Source: Ahaetulla prasina
Taxonomy: Eukaryota > Chordata > Lepidosauria > Squamata > Colubridae
Reading direction: 5' to 3'
Length of the DNA: 64,000 nucleotides
Assembly: GCF_028640845.1 (NCBI RefSeq)
Contig: NC_080541.1
Span: 1,956,435 to 2,020,434, forward strand
Shown: piece by piece, positions 31,343-42,554 of the stretch
How positions within the stretch are numbered: position 1 is the stretch's first letter
Layout: every line of letters starts with the position of its first letter
Position numbers and translations under genes: made by a program
Notes under the pieces: model-generated
Told to the model about the DNA's origin: nothing
Seen by the model: only the letters and a program-made list of their open reading frames with translations
The model's database searches: none

Positions 31343-34300
31343 CTGCCGGAAAAGAAAACAAGTATCCCGTCAAGAGTAATCCACTGGAGGTTTTTAAGAA
31401 AAGACTGGACAGCCACTTAACTGGAATGGTATAGGGTTGAGCAGCGGGCTGGACTAGAAGACCTCTAAGGTCCCTTCCAGCTCTGTTTTGATCAGAATGG
31501 TATAGGGACGCCTGATTGAGCAGGGGACTGGACTAGAACAGGAGTCTCCAACCTTGGTCCCTTTAAGACTTGTGGACTTCAACTCCCAGAGTTCCTCAGC
31601 CAGCTTTGGAGACCCCTGGACGAGAAGACCTCCAAGGTCTCTTCCAGCTCTATATTGATCAAAATGGAATAGGGACTCCTGATTGAGCAGGGGCTGGACT
31701 AGAAGACCTCCAAGGTCCCTTCCATCTCTATTCTGATGGAAATGGTATAGGGTCTCCTGACTGAGCTGGGGGCTGGACTAAAAGACCTCCAAGGTCCCTT
31801 CTTCTGATTGATTGATTGGAGGTGTCAGATGTTGTCGATTTCTCTAGGTCCTTTCTGCTGGCATATTTCCCCACCTGATTAAAGGACTTCTCCTTTCCCG
31901 GATTTTTCTTTCGTCCAGGCGGACTACCAAGGGTCGTTTTGGACATACCTGTCAGCCTCAGCACTTGCAGACTGATGAGGGGTCTCAAGGTCACCCGGCT
32001 GATGGTACGCAGGTTGTTCTTGCTGAGGTCCAGCAAGGCTAGCGAGGTCAGTCCGGTCAGTGCTTGGTCCTCCAGAGACTCGATGCTGTTCTCTTGCAGG
32101 TGAAGTTCCTGGAGCCTCTGCAAAGGGAAGACGAGAGTCAGCAGAAGGACCCTTTAGCAGTTCCGGTCCTTACCCCTTGGGTCTTAAAACAAGGGTCTCC
32201 AAACTTGGCAACTGTAAGGCTTGCGGACTTCAATCTTTTTTATCATCGTGACAATCAAAACAAGCATCCAGTTTTGGTCACCACGATGTAAAAAAGATGT
32301 CGAGATTCTAGAAAGAATGCAGAGAAGAGCAACCAAGAGGATTAGGGGAATTGGAAGATTAAACATATGAAGAACGGTTGCTGGAATTGGGTATGTCCAG
32401 TTTAATGAAAAGAAGGACTAGGGGTGACTCCAAAGAAGAAGGGGTCCACCCAGGGGTGAAATGCTTCTGGTTCCGACCGGCTTGCGCGATCCGGTAGCGA
32501 TGGCGGCTGCTGGTTCGGAGGAACGGTAGCAAAAATCCCTGGCCCCACCCCACCCCCTGCCTCTGCTGAGCTGCACCATCAGCAGAGGGGTTTTTTTTTA
32601 CTTTTAAAAGCAGGTTTTTCTTCAGCCGAAACATGCCTTTAAAAGTTAAAAAAAAAGCCTTTGAGGATCCCACCCCTCAGCTGAGATCGGCAGAGCCTTT
32701 AAACTTAAAAAAAATAATTTAAAGGCTCCTCTGGCGATCTCACCTGAGTTCCTCATCAGCAGAACCTTAAAAACATGTTTTCTGTAGAAAACATGTAGAA
32801 AACCTCCTTTTAAGAGATTCTAAGGCAATTACCTGATTACTGATCGGACGCATGGCTTTTTTCCCAGCCCCAAAGCCCCAGTTTCACTTTCAGCACCAGA
32901 CAGAATCAGTTGCTTAGCTAATCTATTTCATCACTGAGCAACTAATGCTGGCTGGCTTTGCTGGCTGAGGAACTCTGGGAATTGAAGTCCACAAACCTTA
33001 AAGTTACTAAGGTTGGAGACCCCTGATTTCTAAAAAATATAAATAAAATAAAATAATAAAATAAAATATTTGTGCAGCTTTCTAAGATTTGGTGTGTTTC
33101 TGTAGTGTTTCACTCTAACTACACAAACACACAAACACACAAAATCTCAGAAAGCTGTATGTGGCATTTCGTGTGTGTGTGTGTGTCAGTTGTGTTGGGT
33201 TGTGTGTGTGTAAAGTATGAAAGCTGGTTTTTGAGCTTTTTGTGGCTGTGTGAAGTGTGAAGTGCAGCTGCTTTTACATTGTGTGTGAGTCAGTTGTGTT
33301 GTGTTGTGTGTGTGTGTAAAGTGTGAAAGTTGGTTTTTGGTACCTCTTATTGTTTTGTATACTTTGTTTATTATTTTTATTATTTATTGTTATTGGCCAC
33401 GCCCACCCAGTCATCTGACCACCAAGCCACACCCACCAATTAAGCCACGCCCACAGAACTGGTAGGGAAAATTTTTAGATTTCACCCCTGGGTCCACCTA
33501 TTCCCCAAAGCACCTGAAGGCAGGACAAGAAGCAACGGTTGGAAACTAATTAAGGAGAGAAGCAACAAAACTCTGCTTGCCTCCAGAAGTTGTGGGCGCT
33601 CCATTACTGGAGGTTTTTAAGAAGAGATTGCACAACCATTTGACTGAAATGATATAGGGCTTTCTGCCTAAGCAGGGGGTCGGACTAGAAGACCTCCAAG
33701 GTCCCTTCCAACTCTGTTCTTCTAACTCTCAGAATTCCCCAGCAAGTCCACAAGGCTTAAAGTGCCCAAGTTTGGTGATTCCTGTCTTGGAACATAAAAT
33801 TGTAGGGTTAAAGAGGACCTTTGAGGTCTTCTTGTGGAACCCCCTTGCTCAAGTAGGCGAGCCTAGCCTAGACCATTCTGGGCAAATGGTTCTTTAATCC
33901 CTTCTTAAAAGCCTCCAATGATGGAGCACCCACAACTTCTGGAGGCAAGCAGTTCCACTGGTTAATTGTTCTAACTGTCAGGAAATTTCTCCTTAGTTCT
34001 AAGTTGCTTTCCTCCTTGATTAGTTTCCATCCATTGGGTCTTGTCCTGCCTTCTGGTGCTTTGGAGAATAGTTTGACTCCTTCTTTGTGGCAGCCCCTAA
34101 AATATTTGAATACTGCTATCATATCAATCCAATCCTTCTTTTCATTAAAGAAGACATGCCCAATTCCTGCAACCGTTCTTCCTATGTTTTAGCCTCCAGT
34201 CCTCTAATCATCTTTGCTGTCCTTCTCTGCACTCTTTCTAGCATCTCAACATCTTTTTTATATCATGGCATCCAAAACAGAAAGCAGTATTCCATGTGTG

Positions 34301-37300
34301 GCGCCACCAGTCCACTATATCAAGCGGTATAAAGGAATGCAGCCCATTAAGATTGATGGAATATTGATTTATACAAACCAAGGCTTGGTTCAATGCATAA
34401 ACCTGACATCAGCCTCAGTTACCCAAAACAAAGTGACAACTCTGAAGCTAGCCTGACTGAGGCCATCTTGGAGGCTTCAGCGTTGCCATAACAGAGATGA
34501 GGGATAGGGAGGGGGGGAACAGAGATAGTTGGGGTTTTGTAGCCAAAACAAAATAGTTTCCCACTGAGAACCAAGGACATTCGCACAGGTGGCTGAAAAG
34601 AGGAGTGAAGTTTCCAAGCAACGGCATGGCACCTTCATTGGACCATGTGATTGATTGATTGGAAAAGGAGGGAAAACTTTTACTTTTAATTAGGTGAAAA
34701 CCGCAGGAACCTTCAGAGTTGGTTTTCAGCAGCCTGTGCCAATACGATACATCCAATAAACATGTTATAATAATAATAATAACAGAGTTGGAAGGGACCT
34801 TGGAGGTCTTCTAGTCCAACCCCCTGCCCAGGCAGGAAACCCTACACCATTTCAGATAAATGGTTATCCAACATTTTCTTAAAAATTTCCAGTGTTGGAG
34901 CATTTACAACAGGTTCTTTGAGGAAACTGCTTGTCTCGGAATTCGGTTTGCTATGGATGTATATAATTGCACCATTGTGCAATTAGCAAACCATACACAG
35001 GTGCAGTAAGTTAGAACACTCTCTGCTGGTACCTTCTACCGCTGGACCATAGAGAGTATTTTAACTTACAGCACCTGTGTCTGGTTTGCCAATTGCACAG
35101 TGGCAGATGGGACAGCACTCCAGAGGGTCAACGTCATTGCCCAGAAGACCATTGGTTGCCCTCTCCCCTCCTTGGAAGAGCTTGAGAGCTCCAGCTGCCT
35201 TAAGAGAGTCCAAAACGTTCTTAAAGATCCATATCAACCTGGGCACCCTTTTTTTTGAACTATTACCATCTGGCAGACGGTACAGGACAATAAAAACAAG
35301 GACAAATAGGCTGAAAAACAGCTTCTACCCCAGGGTAGAACTATAACTATACTGAATTCTTCTGTATAGTGCAATATTAATGCAGTATCAGGAGTTTTCG
35401 ATTCAATTGTATGGAATGTGATAGATGTGTGTTGTTGTTTTATGTTTGTTTTTATAGTTTTCTTATGTATAATGTACACTGAAAATGGCATTTAATTTTG
35501 TTGTACAAGGTGCAATGACAATAAAGTAAATAATAAAGTTAAGAGTAAAGTAAACAGTAAAATAAAAAGTGAAGTGAAGTGTACCATTTGAAACCCCTGA
35601 CACAAGGCTTACGAATCGCCAGATATTGTTGTTTGTGGAGGCTGAAGGATCTCCAGCCACTTTTCTCCCTAGCTTGATTTTTACCTTTGAATTTTAATTG
35701 AATTTGATGGGTTTTTAAAGTTTTGTAATTTTATGGGGGAGTGTGTTATTTTAACATTTGGGCAAATTTAAATTAGTTTTTAAGGGATGTTTTTAACTAT
35801 TGTGTGTATCTGTATTTTAACTGCCTGTTCACCGCCCTGAGTCCTTCGGGAGAAGGGCGGTATACAAATTAAAATATTCATTCATTCATTCATTCATTCA
35901 TTCATTCATTCATTCATTCATTCATTCATTCTCCCTGGACCCCCAAACAGCCTCACCTCCAGTTCACAAAAAGTGAAATCTGGGAGTCGGGTGATCTGGT
36001 TGCCGGAGAGATAAAGGACCCGCAGGTGTTCCAAGCCTTTGAAGATGCTGCTGTTGATCAAATGGATCCGGTTGCCATTCAGCGCCAGTTCCAGCAGCCG
36101 ATTCTGGTGGTGAAAGGCGCCGGGCTCCAGGGCGGAGATGGTGTTGTTCTGCATGTAGAGATACCGGAGATCCAGAAGGGACGCCAGGTCTTGTTGGCGG
36201 ATCTGGGTGATGCTGTTGTCCTGCAGGAAAATGGTCTGCCCAGCCAGAGAGGGAAGGAGGGACAAAGGCCAGAGTCAGTCAAGGGTGAGACGCAGGTCTC
36301 TTGTTTACATAAATTCTACCCTGAGGTCTCTGGTGCTCTCTGAACTTGGTGGTTTCCTTGCAGGCGTTTCATTACCCAACTAGGGAACATCATCAGTGCT
36401 AGAAAGGAGTAAGGTTTGTGGAGAGGAGGAGGAGGAGGACTATGTGGTCCCTGGTGCTCTCTGAGCTTGGTTGTTTTCTTGCAGGGAACATCATCAGTGC
36501 TAGACGGGAGTGAGGTTTGCGGAGAGGAGGAAAACTGTGGGGTCCTTCTCCCCATGTTAAGGGTCTTCTCATCTTGAATCGCTCGTTAGCCCTCTTGAGA
36601 GTCAATAAAGTTCCAAGAAGGTTACACCCATTTACACTCTGGGTGTGGAACCATCCAAGATAAACCCCCAAGTGGCCTCTACGACACTGAGAGAGCTAAT
36701 GGCTGACTTTCAAAGTACTAATGACCAGAGGACTGCAAAGAATATAAATCCTTCCATTCTCCACCATTTCAGTCAGAACTGAAGAAGCTTCTTGGATGAC
36801 GAGCGAAACGTCTTCAAGGAAAAAAACCCAAGGAAGCCCAGTTGCCTTTTGGAAAAAAAAGCACCTTTGGGATGGATTGTTGTATGTACCCTGAGAGCTT
36901 CTGCACCAGAGACAAAGTCCTTGTGTGTCTAATTACACTTGGCTAATAAAGAATTATATATGATATATTCTCGGGGGTGTCAAACTCAAGCCCTGTGGTG
37001 CTTAGATCCGGCCCAGGGGGCTGCCCTGGAAACCGCAAAGGATCGACCCGTGGCGCCTCTGCCAATGAGAACAGAGCTCTGGAGGGCCGCATGTGACCCT
37101 CCCCAGATCCATTTTCAGCTGTGACTGCCTCCCACGTGTGGCCCTCCAGAACTCCGTTTTCGCTGGCAGAGCACTTGGGCCACCACAGGCATCCACTGTG
37201 TCACTCGTGTCGGGGGCGCCTGGGGTGGCTCAAGCGCTCTGCCTGTAAAAACGGAGATCAGGAGGGCTGCGTGAGACCCTCCCGAGCTCCATTTTCAGCT

Positions 37301-39483
37301 GCAATGGCCTCCTGCAACCCTCTGCCAATGAAAACAGAGCTGTCGTGTCCCACTCCTCCGCTGACGGCCGGGTCAGGGAAATCCGAATCAGGCTTGCCTC
37401 TGCAGCTCTGCCCAAAGTCCTAGCAAAGTCCTCAGAGCAGGCAGGAGACCAGAAAGTGACTTCAGCAAGATAAGTTTGACTTTGCCTGACTCAGAGACTG
37501 CCAGAAAGCAGATCCTTTATATAGGCCATGGGGTGTGGCTCCATGACTCAGCACTCATTAAGGCCTGCCCCTCCCTTCCTTCTGTTGCCTCCGCCTATCC
37601 AGTCTTCTGATGCGAGGGTCACTCCAATCAGCAGCTGTTGGAAATAAACTTTCCTCAGGCTCACATGCTGTGGAGGAGGGGGAGGGGTCTAGCTGCTCCG
37701 TTTGCCTGGGCATGGAGCCAGGGCTGGGACCGGGAGGTGCCCCCTCCTCTTCAGCTTGTCTGGGCATGGAGCCAGGACTGGGGCCGGGAGGCATACATTC
37801 CTCCGTGTTCGGGAGCAGATAAGAAGGCCCCGGCTGCTGTGAGAGCGGGCAAGACACAACAAGAGCTCGAGAGGGCCATGCGCGGCCCTCCCGAGCTCCA
37901 TTTTCACTGGCAGAGCGCTCAGGCCACCATAGCCGCCCCCAACACGAGTGACGTTGAGCTAGCCACGCCTACCCTGCCCCCCCACCAAGGTCAAACTCAA
38001 CCCTGATGCGTCCCTCAATGAAATCGAGTTTGACACTATAGTCTATGTCAGTGTCGGCAAACGTATAGCACACGTGCCGGAAGCAGCACGTGAAACCATC
38101 CCGCGAAGAATGCGCGGCCTCGCTGGCTCATCTTCCACGTTCCTGTGATCACACGCGCGCCGGTCACCTGGCTGTCGCGTGCATAGGGGCGGAGGAACCC
38201 GGAAGAGCGGTGTTTCAGCACATATGTGCAAGCCGGCACCCAAACTTCTGGGTTGAAGTTACGTGCATGTGCGAGGGCTAGCTGTTTGTCGGGCGCACTT
38301 CCAGGCTGGTATCCGGGTGTTTGGGTGCCGGCTCACACATGCGCAATGGACTGCTGCTCTTCCGGGAATCTTTTATTTTTTTATTTTTATTTTTATTTTT
38401 ATTTATTTATTTTTGTCACACAGTATATATAAGCATAAGCATGAAATAACTATACAACATAGAAGCATATATATCAGTATGAGTATATAATAACTATATT
38501 AATTGGATATAATGAAAGGAAACAGTAGGACAGGAACGGTAGGCACGCTGGTGCTCTTATGCACACCCCTAACAGACCTCTTAGGAATGGGGTGAGGTCA
38601 ATGGTAGACAGGTTTTGGTTAAAGCTTTGGGGATTTTGGGAAGAGACCACAGAGTCAGGTAGTGTGTTCCAAGTATTAATAACTCTGTTGCTGAAATCAT
38701 ATTTTCTGCAATCAAGATTGGAGCGGTTCACATTAAGCTTAAATCTATTGTGTGCTCGTGTATTGTTGCGATTGAAGCTGAAGTAGTCTTTGACAGGAAG
38801 GACATTGTAATAGATGATTTTATGAGTTAAACTCAGGTCATGTCGAAGGCGGCGTAGTTCTAAGTTTTCTAAACCCAGGATTTCAAGTCTGGTGGTATAA
38901 GGTATTTTGTTGTATTCAGAGGAGTGGAGAACTCTTCTAGTAAAATATTTCTGGACACGCTCAATTGTATTAATGTCCAAAATGAGGTATGGGTTCCAGA
39001 CAGGCAAGCTGTATTCAAGAATTGGTCTAGCAAATGTTTTATATGCTCTGGTTAGTAGTGTAGAGTTTTTGGAAAAGAAGCTGCGTAAAATTAGGTTTAC
39101 AACTCTTAGAGCCTTTTTTGCGATGCAGTTGCAGTGGGCTTTGGCACTTAGATCATTAGATATGAAAACTCCAAGGCCACTCCCCCACGCGTGAAGGCCA
39201 GCGTGGCCCTGCATACCTCACGGGATGGTTTCACGTGCCATTTCTGGCCCGCAGGCCAGCACACAGGAACGTCAAAGGTTCTCCACGACTGTTCTATATT
39301 CTCTATTCTACTAGGCCTCACCTGCGTGGTGGGGGAGATGCTCCCTGGAATGTCCTTCAGCCCTAAAGAGCCACACTCCACCGTCAGGCTGTAGCAGCGG
39401 CAAGGCGCGGGACATACATGCGCCTGGAACACCAGGAGCCCGAGCAGCAGGAGGCAGAGAAGTGGAGCCTTCGCCGGGGCCAT
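30333..39483 (-). CDS. LRRC24: LRRC24, leucine-rich repeat and Ig-domain transmembrane protein (four coding exons)
   Basis: On the minus strand the CDS joins 39483-39322, 36235-35957, 32117-31949 and 31342-30333 (1620 nt, 539 aa plus stop; human about 513 aa). All introns are GT-AG and the frame is open across them. Order of domains: signal peptide (about 1-22), cysteine-rich LRR N-cap (CPAPCRC), leucine-rich repeats to residue 203, LRR C-cap (C209, C211, C237, C258), an Ig C2-type domain (C282, W294, C353 in GKYECEA), a transmembrane helix at about 407-431 followed by a basic stop-transfer run, and a cytoplasmic tail with HEMFVIDR and terminal IAYEIHC. NxS/T sites sit at about 342 and 371. 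It is a single-pass type I surface protein of the LRR-Ig group, which includes neuronal adhesion proteins; its partner is unknown. The domain order and the [11 protein letters not shown] and [12 protein letters not shown] segments identify LRRC24. Confidence 0.95.
31371..31820 (+). repeat. CR1 3' tail amplified in tandem (about four units)
   Basis: A CR1 end at 31380 is followed by repeats of a unit starting TGGTATAGGG and ending TTCCAGCTCTNTTTTGATC, at about 31427, 31498, 31665 and 31740. One unit holds the MITE at 31539-31618. It fills most of the 606-bp LRRC24 intron 4. Confidence 0.75.
31539..31618. mobile_element. Truncated palindromic hAT-like MITE in a CR1 tail unit
   Basis: CAGGAGTCTCCAACC with one full arm and the last bases of the other. 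Flanks GACTAGAA (31531-31538) and GACGAGAA (31619-31626). Confidence 0.8.
31949..32117 (-). other. LRRC24: LRRC24 coding exon, last leucine-rich repeats
   Basis: On the minus strand the acceptor is CCCTTTGCAG ending at 32118 and the donor is GTATGT at 31948. The exon is 56 codons plus one base, [11 protein letters not shown] to LQVLRLT, with two to three repeats. The split codon becomes glutamate on joining to the next exon. Confidence 0.94.
32188..32232 (+). mobile_element. Single arm of the palindromic MITE
   Basis: AAGGGTCTCCAAACTTGGCA...CTTGCGGACTTCAA, with no opposite arm. Confidence 0.55.
32236..33725 (+). mobile_element. CR1 LINE 3' part split by a hAT-like element
   Basis: CR1 sequence 32236-32450 (GCAGAGAAGAGCAACCAAGAGG) resumes at 33491 (ATTCCCCAAAGCACCTGAAGG) and ends GACTAGAAGACCTCC near 33690. 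Confidence 0.85.
32451..33490. mobile_element. hAT-like non-autonomous element, 1040 bp
   Basis: CAGGGGTGAAAT...ATTTCACCCCTG ends with a perfect 8-bp duplication GGTCCACC (32443-32450, 33491-33498). The interior is T/A-rich with GT microsatellite stretches (33165-33330). No transposase frame is visible. Confidence 0.85.
33790..34325 (-). mobile_element. CR1 LINE 3' part
   Basis: GAGGTCTTCTTGTGGAACCCCC then the reversed ORF2 C-terminus ([28 protein letters not shown] reads in pieces on the minus strand). Confidence 0.85.
34770..34935 (-). mobile_element. CR1 LINE 3' end
   Basis: AACAGAGTTGGAAGGGACCTT, ACCCCCTGCCCAGGCAGG, TTATCCAACATTTTC; preceded by (AAT)n. Confidence 0.85.
34950..35545 (+). 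mobile_element. Snake1/L2-group LINE 3' fragment
   Basis: A short translation [22 protein letters not shown] matches the C-terminal motif of the Snake1-type copies (SKRRYRALHTRTTRHKNSF). It ends GTACAAGGTGCAATGACAATAAAG. Confidence 0.6.
35640..35885 (+). mobile_element. L2-like LINE 3' UTR
   Basis: AT-rich UTR then CACCGCCCTGAGTCCTTCGG-GAGAAGGGCGG stem-loop, running into a microsatellite. Confidence 0.75.
35876..35932. repeat. (ATTC)n microsatellite beside an LRRC24 splice donor
   Basis: About 14 ATTC units, seeded by the preceding LINE tail. On the LRRC24 strand it reads (GAAT)n, 24 nt into the intron. Confidence 0.95.
35957..36235 (-). other. LRRC24: LRRC24 coding exon, leucine-rich repeats
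   Basis: On the minus strand the acceptor is CTGGGCAG ending at 36236 and the donor is GTGAGG at 35956. The exon is exactly 93 codons, from TIFLQDN to DFTFCELE, and holds about four leucine-rich repeats. A tetranucleotide microsatellite starts about 24 nt into the following intron. Confidence 0.94.
36318..36560 (-). mobile_element. Two hammerhead-like element copies (family A)
   Basis: On the minus strand CTGATGA (36396-36390), a TTCCCTAGTTGGGTAA stem region and GAAAC (36370-36366) followed by GCC. A second unit (36460-36510) lacks the GAAAC half. Both continue into CAAGAAA-ACNACCAAGCTCAGAG. Confidence 0.5.
36720..36955 (+). mobile_element. Hammerhead-like element (family B), one arm, with LINE tail
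   Basis: CTGAAGA (36779-36785), partly paired stem GCTTCTTGGATGACGAGC, GAAACGTC (36805). It is followed by CCCAGTTGCCTTTTGG and AGCACCTTTGGG and then a Snake1-like tail (TCTGCACCAGAGACAAAGTCC). Confidence 0.55.
36975..38040. mobile_element. hAT-like element with internal insertions
   Basis: GTGTCAAACTCAAG at the left and GAGTTTGACACTATAG at the right are inverted ends. The interior is GC-rich with repeated CCTCCCGAGCTCCATTTTCA blocks, and short repeats (GGCATGGAGCCAGG) at 37706-37790. No transposase is seen. Confidence 0.5.
38041..38370. mobile_element. GC-rich hAT-like MITE remnants
   Basis: GTCAGTGTCGGCAAACGTATAGCACACGTGCC resembles the 28010 MITE start; 38230-38350 carries CGGGTGTTTGGGTGCCGGC. 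Boundaries unclear. Confidence 0.35.
38372..39170 (-). mobile_element. Jockey-group LINE, ORF2 C-terminus
   Basis: Minus-strand frame 39170-38474 with [29 protein letters not shown] and [11 protein letters not shown], the C-terminal part of a CR1/Jockey-type ORF2. The left end is a TTTTTATTTATTT tail. Copies of its 3' end are at 1, 421 and 45297. It lies about 150 bp from an LRRC24 exon. Confidence 0.75.
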
Positions 39484-39493
39484 CCTAGACCAG
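39322..39493 (-). other. LRRC24: LRRC24 exon with start codon and signal peptide
   Basis: On the minus strand the acceptor is TTTCCTGCAG ending at 39494 and the donor is GTGAGG at 39321. Ten UTR bases precede the ATG at 39483. The 54 codons give a leucine-rich signal peptide and the CPAPCRC cap, ending on a complete glutamine codon (phase 0). Confidence 0.92.
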
Positions 39494-39698
39494 CTGCAGG
39501 AAAGAGAGAGAGAAATAAAGAGAACATTGCAACAGGGCTCCCAACATAGGGGAAACCGAGGCAGGTCACCCCCAGGTGACCGGATGGTACCCTTTAGGGC
39601 AATCCGGCAATGATGAGGATCGTTCAGATGATCTCAAGAGTGCCTAACCGTGCACGTCCTCCTGGTAGTCTTTGACTCCAGCCCCATCCTGTCGTGTA

Positions 39699-40078
39699 CA
39701 GGTAGTCCTCGACTTTCGGCCACAATGGAGCACAATGGAGCCCAAAATTTACGTTGCCAAGTGAGACATTTGTTAAGTGAGCTTGGCCCCCTTTTACGCC
39801 CTCACTTGCCAGGTTTGTTAAGTGAATCACTGCGGTTGTTAAGTGAATGGGAAACCCCACGGACTTTCTCGTCAGGTCGCAAAAGGGGATCACGTGACCT
39901 CCAAGACATTGTAACCGTCATAAATATGAGTCAGTTGTCAAGCACCTGAATTCTGACCACCTGACCTTGGGGATGCTGGAATGGTCATAAGTGTGAGAAA
40001 TAGTTGTCTTTTTTCAGTACCGTCGTAACTGTGAACAGTCACTAAATGAACTGCCGTAAGTCAAGGACTATCAGTCTC
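39699..40078 (+). mobile_element. Tigger-like MITE
   Basis: TA|CAGGTAGTCCTCGACTTTCGG...GTCAAGGACTATCAG, with TTGTTAAGTGAATC blocks. Confidence 0.8.
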
Positions 40079-40769
40079 CGAGCAGAGGAGGACAGCAGCT
40101 AAGATGTTCAATGAGATCATGGTCATCCCAGGCTCCAGTTCCTCCTTAGCCATGGAAGCCAGTTGGAGGAACTGGACCCTCCTTCTCCCCCTTATGACTC
40201 CTGGACTCCCAGAAATCCTCAGCCAGCTGTGTTGCCCCCCCTTTTTTTTGCATATTTTTTTAAATTTTTATTTCTCATAAACATATTTAAATGTAAAGTC
40301 TCTTATCCATCACTGATCATTCATCTTATATCCTTTAACTTTCATTTTTATTTGTTTGGGGCTGCTCTTTTACCATTTCCTCTTCTTTGTTTTAGCACAA
40401 CCTTTCCTCTTCTTCTTCCCTCCTCTTTCTTCTTCTGTCTTTTTCTACTTTCTTCATTCCTCCTCTCCTCCCTTTCTACTTCCCCTCCCGTTCCCCCACG
40501 CCTCTCTTCTTCCTCCCTTTCTATCCCTCTCTCCTACTCTTCTTTCCCTTCTTTTTTCTTCCTCTCCTTCTCCCTCTCTTCTATCCCTCTCTCTCCTTTC
40601 CTCTCTTCTCTCCTCCTTCCCTCTCACTATTCCTGTTTCCTTTCCCACTCCTTTGTTGTTTCCATTTTTAATTCCATCTAGAATGGTATTCAAGCAGCCC
40701 CGATTTTCTATTTATATACATCTTTGTTTCAAATTCTTTTTTGTTTAATAATTATATCTTGTTTTAAAA

Positions 40770-41522
40770 TGGACAGCTAACATCAAAAACATCATCAAAA
40801 AAGGACAGCAAAGAATGTTCTTTCTGCGCCAACTCAGAAAGCTCAAACTGCCCAAGGAGCTGCTGATCCAGTTCTACAGAAGAATTATTGCGTCTGTCAT
40901 TTGCACCTCTATAACTGTCTGGTTCGGTTCTGCAACCCAACAAAAAAAACACAGACTTCAGAGGATAATTAGAACTGCAGAAAAAATAATTGCTACCAAC
41001 CTGCCTTCCATTGAGGACCTGTATACTGCACGAATCAAGAAGAGGACTGTGAAAATATTTACAGACCCCTCGCATCCTGGACATAAACTGTTTCAACCAC
41101 TACCCTCAAAACGACGCTATAGAGCACTGCACACCAGAACAACTAGACACAAGAACAGTTTTTTCCCAAAGGCCATCACTCTGCTAAACAAATAATTCCA
41201 TCAACACTGTCAAACTATTTACTGAATCTGCACTACTATTAATCTTCCCATAGTTCCCATCACCAATCTCTTTCCATTTATGACTGTATGACTATAACTT
41301 ATTGCTGGCAATCCTTATGATTTATATTGATATATTGACCATCAATTGCGTTGTAAATGTTGCACCTTGATGAAGGTATCTTTTCTTTTGTGTACACTGA
41401 GAGCATATGCACCAAGACAAATTCCTTGTGTGTCCAGTCACACTTGGCCAATAAAAATTCTATTCTATTCTATTCTATTCTATTCTATTCTATTCTATTC
41501 TATTCTATTCTATTCTATTCTA
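40770..41522 (+). mobile_element. Snake1-type (L3/CR1-group) LINE 3' part
   Basis: Frame 40800-41193: RMFFLRQLRKLKLPKE, QFYRRIIASVICTSITVWFG, FFPKAITLLNK and stop. The 3' UTR ends GGCCAATAAAAATTCTATTC and passes into (TATTC)n of about 13 units. Confidence 0.85.
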
Positions 41523-41867
41523 TCTGTTTTATCATTCATGTACACTTTTATAGTAACTCTTTTTCTCTTCGCCCCTTCTCCCTTTTCCATTTACCTGAGT
41601 TTCTATTCTTTTTTATTGTCTTTTCTCTTATTTATCTTTTTCCTATCCACTTCCTCTCTTTCTCTTTATTTATATTTCTTTTCTAACCAATCATAAAAAC
41701 TTCCCCATGCCTTGAAATACATCGATTCTTTTTATCTTTTATTCGCAATGTTAATCTATTCATTTCTGCACATTCTAAAATTTTCTTTATTATCTCTCCT
41801 TCCGACGGGAATTTGTCTGCTTCCCAGTTTTTTGCAAATACTATTCTAGCCGCTATTATTATCTGTA

Positions 41868-42149
41868 AAAGTAAAGGTTCCCCTTGCACATATGTGCTAG
41901 TCGTTCCTGGCTCTAGGGGGCGGTGCTCATCTCCGTTTCAAAGCCGAAGAGCCAGCGCTGTCCGAAGACGTCTCCGTGGTCATGTGGCCGGCATGACTCA
42001 ACGCTAAAGGCGCACGGAACGCTGTTACCTTCCCTCCAAAGGTGGTCCCTGTTTTTCTACTTGCATTTTTACGTGCTTTCGAAACTGCTAGGTTGGCAGA
42101 AGCTGGGACAAGTAACGGGAGCTCACCCCGTTACACGGCAGCACTAGGG
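41868..42149 (-). mobile_element. Sauria SINE, 5'-truncated
   Basis: It runs from GTAAAGGTTCCCCTTGCACAT to CCGTTACACGGCAGCACTAGGG and lacks the tRNA head. A perfect 13-bp duplication ATTATTATCTGTA (41855-41867, 42150-42162) flanks it. Confidence 0.93.
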
Positions 42150-42554
42150 ATTATTATCTGTATTATCAAATATATATCTTCTTTGCTATATTTCTCCGGT
42201 ATTATCCCCAATAAGAATATCTCTGATCTTAGCTCTATTCGTTGCTGTAGCATTTCCTCTAACCATATCTGTAATTTAACCCAATAGTTCACAGAAGAAC
42301 TGTGCTGCCCCTTTGATGACTTCTGGACTCTAACCCCTTCCCGCGCTCCCTCCCCATGCGCACAACCCCATGCATGCATCCCCTCGCGCATGCACACACA
42401 TCTTTTGCATGCGCCCCATCCCCCGTGCATGTGCGGCAGAGACCCGACAACCACCTGGCTGGCAGGTGGAGCTAAGCTGGGGCGACGGCTCGCATGCCCG
42501 CAAAGAGGGCTCTCAGAGATTCGCCATCATGGCTCTAGGGAAACCCTCAACGAA

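Larger units (their letters stand above)
40240..42290 (-). mobile_element. L1 LINE fragment with two nested insertions
   Basis: T-run at the left (poly-A on the minus strand), AT-rich UTR and broken minus-strand frame (AARIVFAKNWEADKFPS near 41830). A pyrimidine-rich tract occupies 40380-40665. Snake1 (40770-41520) and Sauria SINE (41868-42149) copies interrupt it. Confidence 0.7.

Noticed and set aside
38474..39214. 246-aa minus-strand frame as an LRRC24 exon or separate gene
   Set aside because: Its content ([23 protein letters not shown]) is LINE ORF2 C-terminus, and the LRRC24 exons join in frame without it.
40163..40748. Frames of 172 and 130 aa with SSFPLL-type repeats
   Set aside because: Pyrimidine-rich tract in an L1 remnant, not coding.
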